This document shows positions 1 through 5,153 of a stretch of DNA of 8,260 nucleotides, piece after piece. This stretch comes from Candidatus Latescibacterota bacterium (lineage in GTDB: Bacteria > Latescibacterota > MVCY01 > DTYK01), in assembly GCA_012961925.1 (NCBI GenBank), contig DTYK01000062.1, positions 1 to 8,260 of the forward strand, read 5' to 3'. The translations under genes and the position numbers were made by a program. Below the pieces are notes generated by a model. The model had not been told where the DNA came from. It made no database searches and was given only the letters and a program-made list of their open reading frames with translations. Within the stretch, counting starts at the first letter, position 1, and the number at the start of each line of letters is the position of its first letter.

Positions 1-1
1 G

Positions 2-97
2 AAGGAGATAGCCGACCAGATGGGGGTTAGACATGCGGTGGTGAGCATCTCACACTACAGGGAGTACGCAGTGGCATGTGTGCTCCTGGAAGGCTGA
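2..97 (+). CDS. acpS: Holo-[acyl-carrier-protein] synthase, C-terminal end (partial)
   Basis: Only the last 31 residues are in the window; the first complete codon begins at base 2 and TGA is at 95-97. The tail contains VSISHYREYAVACVLLEG, the characteristic C-terminal strand pattern of AcpS (V-S-[IL]-S-H-x-x-x-[YF]-A-x-A-x-V-x-L-E). AcpS transfers the 4'-phosphopantetheine arm of CoA to apo-acyl carrier protein in the cytosol, activating it for fatty acid synthesis. The conserved Ser-His (SISH) and the Tyr-Ala-Ala run are visible; the catalytic Asp/Glu residues lie upstream of the window and cannot be checked. A terminator about 80 bases downstream suggests it ends its operon. A larger phosphopantetheinyl transferase or a fusion is possible because the N-terminus is missing. 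Confidence 0.8.
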   Translation, partial: KEIADQMGVRHAVVSISHYREYAVACVLLEG

Positions 98-114
98 GGG
101 ATCGGCTGGGTATC

Positions 115-154
115 TATATCGAAACAACGATATAATTGAACACCTACTATAGGT
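115..154. repeat. Two short AT-rich inverted repeats downstream of acpS
   Basis: TATATCG (115-121) and CGATATA (128-134) are perfect 7-bp arms around a 6-base loop. Right after, ACCTA (142-146) and TAGGT (150-154) form 5-bp arms around CTA. Neither is followed by a T-run, so they are not classical terminators. They may be 3'-end stabilising hairpins or protein sites; nothing in the sequence decides which. Confidence 0.3.
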
Positions 155-179
155 AACCTGCACCAGACCCGTCTTCTCT

Positions 180-221
180 CACCCTCTCATAGGTTTCCAT
201 TCTGGGGGAGGGTGTTTTTTT
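180..221 (+). terminator. Rho-independent terminator after acpS
   Basis: CACCCTC (180-186) pairs perfectly with GAGGGTG (208-214), and a T·G and a C-G pair may extend the stem inward. Seven T residues follow immediately (215-221). The loop of about 17-21 bases is longer than average, but the GC-rich stem abutting the U-tract is typical. It separates the upstream acpS transcript from the promoter that starts 5 bases later. Confidence 0.75.
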
Positions 222-225
222 CTCC

Positions 226-254
226 TTGACCGGAGAGCTATTTTGTGCTATTAT
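226..254 (+). promoter_or_regulatory. Sigma-70-type promoter for the DUF2520 gene
   Basis: TTGACC (226-231) and TATTAT (249-254) are separated by exactly 17 bases. Each hexamer is one substitution from consensus. The predicted start is near 261, giving a leader of about 40 bases before the GTG at 302. Its position directly behind the upstream terminator supports the call. Confidence 0.7.
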
Positions 255-301
255 ACGGCTATGGCTAAGGATATTCGGCTTATCGGAACGGGGGTATATC
301 T

Positions 302-1210
302 GTGCAATCCGGCTTGCCAATAGCGATAATCGGCGCAGGGGCGGTGGGAACCACCTTTGCAGTGGCCCTTCACCAGCGGGGCTACCGGATTGCAGGCGTC
401 GCCAGCAGAACGCCTGCCTCAGCAGAGAGGTGCGCCTCTATGGTTGAGTGTCCTCACTACTCCGTAGATCCCGTAGAGGTCGCCAGGGCCGCTGACGTGA
501 TCTTTATCGCCACCCCCGATGAGGCAATCCAGGAGGTCTGCCGCCATATAACCGAAGAAGGTGGCATTAAAAGGGGCGACATAGTTGTTCACTTCAGCGG
601 CGCCCTCGGCTCAAATATCCTTGACTCAGCAAAGCAGAAGGGCGGATATGTCCTTGCCCTCCACCCGATCCAGAGCTTCCCCAAAGGAGAGGTGTCGGTT
701 GGGAACCTCGTGGGCTCCTATTTCACCCTGGAAGGCGATCCGGAAGCGCTGAGGTTCGGCGAAAGAGTTGTAGGCGACCTAGAGGGTACCGCAGTGTCCA
801 TATCCTCCGAGACCAAGCCGATCTACCATGCTGCACTCTGTGTGGCCTGCAACTACCTCGTCACCCTGACAGATCTGGCCGTCAAGATGTTAGAAGCCAT
901 CGGGATCAAACGCCAGGATGCACTCCCGATGATATTGCCGTTGATTAAGGGGACCGTCCATAACCTCCAGAGGGTAAGCCTTCCGGATGCCCTGACAGGC
1001 CCCATAAGCCGAGGGGATCTCAGGACCCTCGAGCGCCACCTGGGAGCGATCGAGAAAATCCTGCCGGACTACCTCGATGTCTATAAGAAGTTGGGAAGCC
1101 TCACGGCTGAGGTCGCAAAGGAGAAAGGGAGTCTGGACCACGATAGATACGAGGAGCTGAAACGTCTGTTCACGAAGCAGGACGACCGGACACCACAACA
1201 AAACCCTTGA
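302..1210 (+). CDS. Rossmann-like / DUF2520 oxidoreductase-family protein
   Basis: A 302-residue protein starting at GTG, with a purine-rich GGGGG site (290-294) seven bases upstream. The N-terminus has a beta-alpha-beta NAD(P) fold with the dinucleotide-binding glycines GAGAVG (residues 11-16), and SRT at 35-37 may sit at the ribose/phosphate end of the cofactor. Later blocks match the Rossmann-like plus DUF2520 family: HFSGALGS (97-104), LHPIQSFP (120-127), K172-x3-HAA (172-178) and LTGPISRGD (231-239). Length is normal for the family. The architecture resembles ketopantoate reductase and 6-phosphogluconate-dehydrogenase-like enzymes, so an NAD(P)-dependent cytosolic dehydrogenase is expected, but the substrate is not established. 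In some bacteria relatives sit beside pantothenate genes; no such genes are here. It has its own promoter and is followed by a separate promoter, so it appears monocistronic or read through only partly. Confidence 0.88.
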   Translation: MQSGLPIAIIGAGAVGTTFAVALHQRGYRIAGVASRTPASAERCASMVECPHYSVDPVEVARAADVIFIATPDEAIQEVCRHITEEGGIKRGDIVVHFSGALGSNILDSAKQKGGYVLALHPIQSFPKGEVSVGNLVGSYFTLEGDPEALRFGERVVGDLEGTAVSISSETKPIYHAALCVACNYLVTLTDLAVKMLEAIGIKRQDALPMILPLIKGTVHNLQRVSLPDALTGPISRGDLRTLERHLGAIEKILPDYLDVYKKLGSLTAEVAKEKGSLDHDRYEELKRLFTKQDDRTPQQNP

Positions 1211-1235
1211 CATATTATTTTATTTGGTGTATTTT
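1207..1235 (+). promoter_or_regulatory. Sigma-70-type promoter for the PhaR-like gene
   Basis: A perfect -35 hexamer TTGACA (1207-1212) overlaps the TGA stop of the preceding gene. A 17-base AT-rich spacer leads to TATTTT (1230-1235). The predicted start falls near 1241-1243, inside the palindrome at 1234-1248, leaving a leader of about 20 bases with a good ribosome site. Confidence 0.65.
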
Positions 1236-1248
1236 ATGCACTGCATAA
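1234..1248. promoter_or_regulatory. 15-bp palindrome at the start site, candidate operator
   Basis: TTATGCA (1234-1240) and TGCATAA (1242-1248) are perfect 7-base arms around a single C. The palindrome touches the -10 box and spans the predicted transcription start, a classic repressor position. The downstream gene belongs to the PhaR family, whose characterised members bind TGC-containing palindromes and repress their own genes. The TGCAcTGCA core fits that preference. Binding by this protein is inference. Confidence 0.45.
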
Positions 1249-1263
1249 TAAAGGAGAAGAGAG

Positions 1264-1836
1264 ATGCGGCGCATTATAAAGAAGTATCCCAATCGAAAGA
1301 TGTACGACACGAAGGCAAGTCGGCCGGTCACCCTTGCCGAGATCGCCTCTTTGATAGCTAAGGGGGATGACGTTCGCGTCATTGACCATCAGACAGGCGA
1401 CGATCTTACCACCGTGACCCTGGCTCAGATCATGCTTCATCAGGAGAGAAGAAAGAGGAAGTTGATCTCCCTTCCGGTCCTTCTTCGTGAGCTGGTCAAG
1501 GAGGGAAGGAGTTCGATGCTGGCGTTCATCGAAAATTCCCTTCTCACCTCAGTGGAGTCTATTCCTTTAGGTGAAGAGGGGGCCGAGGAGATGGTGCGGG
1601 AACTGATGAGGGACAGCAAGCTCGATAGCAAGGAGGGCCAGAGACTGTTAGAGAGGTTTCTCGCAAGGATAAGGGAGAGGAAAAGGCTTGTTCAGGAGCA
1701 GATAGAGTCGAGGATCCAGGAGACGGTCGCCAGGATGGACGTCGCCTCAAGAAAGGAGCTGAGCGAGCTGAGAAGGAGTCTGGTGGAGTTGACCCGTAAG
1801 GTTGATACCCTGATGAACGTCAAGGCAGAGGTTTAG
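1264..1836 (+). CDS. PhaR-type polyhydroxyalkanoate synthesis regulator homologue
   Basis: A 190-residue protein with AAGGAG (1251-1256) seven bases before its ATG. Residues 4-62 match the PHB/PHA accumulation regulator DNA-binding domain: IKKYPNRKMYDT (5-16), a TLAEI helix, and VRVIDHQTGDDLT (37-49) ending in the family's LAQIMLHQE (53-61). In known members this domain binds promoter DNA and also the polymer granule, so the repressor is released when polymer forms. The remaining residues differ from the classical PhaR tail: residues 125-185 are highly charged with leucine/hydrophobic spacing and look like a long coiled coil, phasin-like in character, so oligomerisation or surface binding is plausible. 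No phaC, phaA, phaB or phasin gene is in the window, so a link to polymer storage rests on the family alone. A promoter and palindrome lie just upstream, suggesting autoregulation. Confidence 0.85.
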   Translation: MRRIIKKYPNRKMYDTKASRPVTLAEIASLIAKGDDVRVIDHQTGDDLTTVTLAQIMLHQERRKRKLISLPVLLRELVKEGRSSMLAFIENSLLTSVESIPLGEEGAEEMVRELMRDSKLDSKEGQRLLERFLARIRERKRLVQEQIESRIQETVARMDVASRKELSELRRSLVELTRKVDTLMNVKAEV

Positions 1837-1942
1837 GTTTTTTCACGGAACTTACAAGCGGAATATGGCTTCGGGCGTTGTCAGAATTCCTTATTTTTGG
1901 ATTCTCCTTTCTACTTCTTATTGTCAATGAGAGGAGGAGCTT

Positions 1943-3382
1943 ATGATCTCTGTACAAGGTGTCCTGTTGAGCAGGCCTCTTACCGGTCTGATGGACGGGG
2001 TCTTGACCAACAACCGCCTGAGGGCCTTCATGCTGAAGGCAGCCGAGAGGAAGCTTTATCACTGGCTGGTTGAGGTGAACCGTACGGGGCGGCCTCATAG
2101 AGTGCAGGAGGATAAGTTTTACACGCTCAGAAACATGCTCTACTCTCTGGACAGGGCTCTGAGGGACGGAAGGATCTCCCGTCAGGCCAGGGAGGCTGTC
2201 CTGAGGATACTTGTAGGGAAGGTGTTTACGGAGGATCCGGAGATCAGGGAGATCCGGAGACAAAGCGACGGTTACGCCTTCCCCTCTTTCCTCACCATCA
2301 GCCCGGGTAAGGCGTGCAACCTGCGGTGTACAGGATGTTATGCAGATAGTTCCGCCGTCAATTCGGAAAAACTCGATTTTGATCTGGTAGACCGCATAAT
2401 TACGGAGAAGACCACCAAATGGAACTCCCACTTTACGGTTATATCCGGAGGGGAACCCCTTATGTGGCGCAGCCAGGGCAAGGGCATACTGGATATTGCA
2501 GAGAGGCACCAGGATAACTACTTTTTGATGTACACCAATGGCACGCTTATCGATAGGGAGACCGCCTGGCGGATGGCCGAACTCGGTAACATTACACCTG
2601 CCGTTTCAGTGGAGGGTTTTGAAGAACAGACGGACAAAAGAAGAGGGAAGGGGGCGCACCGGAAGATACTGAGGGCCTTCAAGCACCTGAGAGAGGCAGG
2701 GGTGCCCTTTGGTATATCTGCCACAGCCACAAGGTATAATGCGGAGATCATAGTGAGCGACGAGTTCATAGACTACTACTTCGACCAGGAGGGGGCTATC
2801 TATGGGTGGATCTTCCAGTACATGCCGATCGGACGCCGGTTTACCCTCAACCTTATGGTCACCCCTGAACAGAGGTTGATGATGTACCGGCGGGAACAAG
2901 AGCTCCTCGTCAAACGAAAGGTGTTCATTGCCGACTTCTGGAACAGCGGTCCGGTGAGCAACGGCTGCATATCTGCCGGGAGGACAGGGGGATATTTTCA
3001 CATCAACTGGGATGGTGAGGTCACCCCCTGCGTCTTTGTGCCCTACTCCACCCATAACATAATCGAGGTCTACAGAAATGGGGGCGATCTGGACACTGTG
3101 CTCAACTGCCCCTATTTTGATGCAATAAGGAAGTGGCAGGCCTCTTATGGCTATATGAAGCCTGCTGAAAAGATCGGAAACCAGATCGTACCGTGCGTCA
3201 TCAGGGACCATCACAAGGTATTCCGCCGGGTCGCCAAGAGATTCGGTGCCCGGCCTGTAGACCCTGACGCAAAGGCAGCTCTCGAAGACCAGGGCTACTA
3301 TGAAGGCCTGGTGGCCTATGGGGGAGAGGTTGACCGGCTGACACGAGCCATCTGGCGGGGAGAGTACCTGGGACAATCTTGA
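1943..3382 (+). CDS. Radical SAM protein with Cys-containing C-terminal region
   Basis: A 479-residue protein with a strong GAGGAGG site (1931-1937) before the ATG. Residues 118-135 carry the radical SAM motif: CNLRCTGC gives C125-x3-C129-x2-C132, which should bind the [4Fe-4S] cluster that cleaves S-adenosylmethionine. SGGEP (168-172) is the SAM amino-group-binding motif and TNGTLID (198-204) the next core strand. A helical N-terminal extension of about 110 residues precedes the core. The C-terminal part has NGC342, DGEVTPC363VFVP, C389 and C418, a spacing reminiscent of SPASM-type auxiliary cluster regions, whose members modify peptides or mature enzymes. I do not recognise a characterised orthologue, and no precursor peptide is visible nearby. 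The 106-base gap upstream and 563-base gap downstream suggest it is transcribed alone or read through from the PhaR-like gene. Confidence 0.88.
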   Translation: MISVQGVLLSRPLTGLMDGVLTNNRLRAFMLKAAERKLYHWLVEVNRTGRPHRVQEDKFYTLRNMLYSLDRALRDGRISRQAREAVLRILVGKVFTEDPEIREIRRQSDGYAFPSFLTISPGKACNLRCTGCYADSSAVNSEKLDFDLVDRIITEKTTKWNSHFTVISGGEPLMWRSQGKGILDIAERHQDNYFLMYTNGTLIDRETAWRMAELGNITPAVSVEGFEEQTDKRRGKGAHRKILRAFKHLREAGVPFGISATATRYNAEIIVSDEFIDYYFDQEGAIYGWIFQYMPIGRRFTLNLMVTPEQRLMMYRREQELLVKRKVFIADFWNSGPVSNGCISAGRTGGYFHINWDGEVTPCVFVPYSTHNIIEVYRNGGDLDTVLNCPYFDAIRKWQASYGYMKPAEKIGNQIVPCVIRDHHKVFRRVAKRFGARPVDPDAKAALEDQGYYEGLVAYGGEVDRLTRAIWRGEYLGQS

Positions 3383-3469
3383 TTAGCTTCGCTTCATAAG
3401 GTAAGATCTTACAATTTATGTCAAGTTCTTGAAAATCTACTCCTTAGAAGAAAAGTAACCAAAAGAATC

Positions 3470-3639
3470 GCGCTTTTCGTAGACGAAGGGGCGTGAGGTC
3501 GGTATCGGGTCAGGAGAGTTGAGTCCGTCCCTGCCCCACTTCCCTTCGTGGGGGGTATATCAAATTTGATACACCCCCAATGCCCACCCCTTAGGTGGTG
3601 TGAGCATCTCAGCTAAACCTGAACGCTGACGAAAAGCGC
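3470..3639. repeat. Candidate multi-branched RNA fold or inverted-repeat element
   Basis: GCGCTTTTCGT (3470-3480) and ACGAAAAGCGC (3629-3639) are perfect 11-bp complementary arms. Nested inside are ACGAAGGG (3483-3490) with CCCTTCGT (3542-3549), the 28-base palindrome at 3551-3578, and CCACC (3584-3588) with GGTGG (3594-3598). All four helices are mutually compatible and together give a junction. An alternative pairing of GGGGC (3488-3492) with GCCCC (3533-3537) competes with the second helix. No flanking target-site duplication is evident, which weakens a transposon-like reading. Confidence 0.4.
3551..3578. repeat. 28-base near-perfect palindrome
   Basis: GGGGGT (3551-3556) pairs with ACCCCC (3573-3578), then one A/C mismatch, then the 14-base perfect palindrome ATCAAATTTGAT core (with flanking T and A) at 3558-3571. 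As RNA it is a long hairpin; as DNA it is a two-fold symmetric site. No T-run follows in either direction, so it is not a standard terminator. Confidence 0.55.
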
Positions 3640-3677
3640 ATGCCCCCCGCCCTTCGACTACTGAACTGAGAGCCACA

Positions 3678-3774
3678 GAGCCGTTGGTTAACCGTTTGGC
3701 GTAGCATAGGGACAAATCAACGAATAACGAATCAACAGGGTGCCCTTAAGCCTGAGCCGTTGAACCGTCCGGCG
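3678..3774. repeat. Imperfect direct repeat of a GC-rich segment
   Basis: GAGCCGTTG, then ACCGT, then GGCG occurs at 3678-3701 and again at 3754-3774, differing only in the bases between the blocks (GTTA versus A, TT versus CC). The copies are 76 bases apart. Between them lies a tandem AACGAAT doublet (3719-3732). Such pairs can arise from a duplicated hairpin or repeat unit; the second copy forms part of the fold at 3748-3846. Confidence 0.45.
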
Positions 3775-3846
3775 AACGGAACGGCCGCGCTTCCGCCCCT
3801 CTGACCGAGCGAAGCAAGGGCAAGCCGGAGTTCGGTCTTTAGGCTT
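3748..3846. repeat. Candidate three-way-junction fold upstream of the SPT-like gene
   Basis: AAGCCT (3748-3753) pairs with AGGCTT (3841-3846). Inside, GCCGTT (3756-3761) pairs with AACGGC (3780-3785), continued by CCGT (3765-3768) with ACGG (3776-3779); and GACCGA (3803-3808) pairs with TCGGTC (3832-3837). The three helices are compatible and would leave a compact junction. It lies 100 bases before the start codon, so it could belong to a leader RNA. It does not match a riboswitch consensus that I know. Confidence 0.3.
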
Positions 3847-3892
3847 TCATCCCCAGATCTATAAGCTCAGAGGCACGTCTTACCCAAGATGA

Positions 3893-3939
3893 AATGCTAA
3901 AGCATTAACTCCTGGAGTGAGCCGAAACATAAAAGGAGG
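3893..3939 (+). promoter_or_regulatory. Small hairpins and ribosome-binding site before the SPT-like gene
   Basis: AATGC/GCATT (3893-3897, 3902-3906) forms a small hairpin. ACTCC/GGAGT (3908-3912, 3914-3918) follows as an 11-base palindrome. Its CTCCT (3909-3913) is also complementary to AGGAG within the strong AAAGGAGG site at 3932-3939 that serves the GTG start at 3946. An on/off pairing switch is possible but unproven. Confidence 0.3.
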
Positions 3940-3945
3940 CTGAAA

Positions 3946-5130
3946 GTGGAGCTTTTCGAGAAGTGCATCAGATTTACAGAGGCAAGGGAGGCGATGGCAG
4001 CGGGCTACTACCCCTACTTCACCCCCATCGAATCCACAGAGGGTACGGAGGTGGTTATAAGGGGTAAGAGATTGATAATGGTCGGTTCAAACAACTATTT
4101 GGGGCTTACCACCCACCCCAAGGTGAAGGAGGCCGCAATCAAGGCCATCGAGAAGTACGGGACGGGCTGTACCGGGTCGAGGTTTCTGAACGGGACTCTC
4201 GACCTCCACGAAGAACTGGAGGAAAAACTGGCAAGGTTTATGCGTAAGGATGCTGCGCTTGTTTTCAGCACCGGCTTTCAGACAAACCAGGGGACCATCT
4301 CGACGATTGTTGGTAAAGACGATGTGGTCATAATAGACAAGTCCGACCACGCCAGCATCGTCGATGCGTGTAGACTGGCTTTCGGCCAGATGAAAAGGTT
4401 TAAACACAATGATATGGAAGATCTGGAGAAGATCCTGGCTTCTTCTGACAACGATTCAGGCAGACTTGTAGTGGTAGATGGGGTCTTCAGTATGGAAGGG
4501 GACATCGCAAATCTCCCGGAGATCATCAGGTTAAGCAAAGAGTATAAAAGCAGGGTGATGGTTGACGATGCCCACTCCATAGGGGTGCTCGGTGAGAACG
4601 GACGGGGAACTGCGGAACACTTCGGCCTCGAAGACGATGTGGACATCATAATGGGAACCTTCAGTAAGTCCTTTGCCTCTATCGGAGGCTTCATAGTGGC
4701 CGATGAGGATGTGATCCATTACATCAAGCATCATTCCAGGGCATTGATATTCTCGGCAAGTATGCCTCCCCCTGCAGTGGCTACAGTAATAGCAGCCCTG
4801 GATATCATTGAGAACGAACCCGAAAGGCGCCGGAGGCTCTGGGAGAATACGGAGAGGATGAGAAAGGGTTTCAAGGAGATGGGCTATGATACCGGCGAGA
4901 GCCAGACACCCATCATCCCGATAATAATAGGTGAGAGGATGAAGACCTTCCAGGTATGGAGGGAGTTGTTCAAAGAGGGGATATTTGTGAACCCCGCCAT
5001 CAGCCCCTCAGTCCCCCCGGGGAGGGATCTACTCAGGACGAGCTATATGGCCACACATACCACCGCTGAGCTTGACAGGGTGCTGGAGGTCTTCGAGAAA
5101 GTCGGCCGGAGGATGGGGATAATCGGGTGA
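3946..5130 (+). CDS. Serine palmitoyltransferase-like alpha-oxoamine synthase (PLP enzyme)
   Basis: A 394-residue fold-type I PLP enzyme, GTG start behind AAAGGAGG. Family landmarks are NNYLGL (49-54), GTGCTGSRFLNGT (72-84), DHAS with the PLP-stacking His135, VDDAHSIGVLG (206-216) with Asp207 and His210, and the Schiff-base Lys241 in GTFSKSFASIGGF (237-249). Alpha-oxoamine synthases condense an amino acid with an acyl-CoA or acyl-ACP, releasing CO2. The GTFSKS version of the lysine motif, with HNDMEDLE (154-161) and IFSASMPP (268-275), is like bacterial serine palmitoyltransferase; BioF and glycine C-acetyltransferase usually have GTLGKA there. The likely product is therefore 3-ketosphinganine-type base for sphingolipids, though another amino acid or thioester is possible. 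The protein looks complete and cytosolic, possibly membrane-peripheral. It is followed after only 23 bases by a radical SAM gene, so it probably heads the operon. Confidence 0.85.
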   Translation: MELFEKCIRFTEAREAMAAGYYPYFTPIESTEGTEVVIRGKRLIMVGSNNYLGLTTHPKVKEAAIKAIEKYGTGCTGSRFLNGTLDLHEELEEKLARFMRKDAALVFSTGFQTNQGTISTIVGKDDVVIIDKSDHASIVDACRLAFGQMKRFKHNDMEDLEKILASSDNDSGRLVVVDGVFSMEGDIANLPEIIRLSKEYKSRVMVDDAHSIGVLGENGRGTAEHFGLEDDVDIIMGTFSKSFASIGGFIVADEDVIHYIKHHSRALIFSASMPPPAVATVIAALDIIENEPERRRRLWENTERMRKGFKEMGYDTGESQTPIIPIIIGERMKTFQVWRELFKEGIFVNPAISPSVPPGRDLLRTSYMATHTTAELDRVLEVFEKVGRRMGIIG

Positions 5131-5153
5131 ATACAAAATATGAGGGGTGAGCG

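Larger units (their letters stand above)
3383..3945 (+). other. 563-base intergenic region without a gene, rich in inverted repeats
   Basis: No frame holds a credible coding sequence: the few ATG codons on the + strand run into stops within about ten codons. The purine-rich bias of the flanking genes is lost here. Visible structure includes GTAAGATCTTAC (a perfect 12-base palindrome, 3401-3412), TCAAG/CTTGA arms (3421-3432), a possible branched fold at 3470-3639, a GC-rich direct repeat pair, a tandem AACGAAT doublet (3719-3732), a possible three-way junction at 3748-3846 and two small hairpins close to the next gene. AAAAGTAACCAAAAGAA (3451-3467) resembles a phrase I have seen recur in intergenic DNA of related bacteria, but that recollection is unchecked. 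A weak -10-like TATAAG (3860-3865) lies before the next gene without a convincing -35. No tRNA, rRNA or classical terminator was recognised. Confidence 0.6.

Noticed and set aside
226..447. Open frame of 73 codons on the + strand
   Set aside because: It overlaps the terminator-promoter region and the well-supported DUF2520 gene in another frame, starts inside the -35 box, and shows no family resemblance.
1884..1904. GAATTCC / GGATTC possible terminator after the PhaR-like gene
   Set aside because: The pairing needs a bulge, the stem is AT-rich and short, and no clean T-run follows.
1820..2509. Open frame of 229 codons on the - strand
   Set aside because: It lies antisense to the radical SAM gene, has no recognisable domain, and reflects the composition of the real coding strand.
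2606..3376. Open frame of 256 codons on the - strand
   Set aside because: It is antisense to the same radical SAM gene, whose motifs are intact throughout; no family match or ribosome site supports it.
3401..3412. GTAAGATCTTAC palindrome as a terminator of the radical SAM gene
   Set aside because: It is a perfect palindrome with no room for a loop without losing most of the stem, and no T-run follows. It may be a protein site, but nothing supports a specific one.
3470..3639. Miniature inverted-repeat transposable element
   Set aside because: The 11-bp terminal arms fit, but the flanking bases show no target-site duplication and copy number cannot be seen from one window. Kept only as a repeat/fold candidate.
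3754..3785. GAGCCGTT segment suggestive of a group II intron domain V
   Set aside because: Domain V should be a 34-base hairpin with a conserved bulge and GNRA-type cap. This hairpin is shorter, has a different loop, and there is no reverse transcriptase or other intron domain nearby.
3946..5130. Annotation as BioF or glycine C-acetyltransferase
   Set aside because: The lysine motif is GTFSKS, not the usual GTLGKA, and no biotin or threonine-degradation gene is adjacent. It remains an alternative within the same enzyme family.
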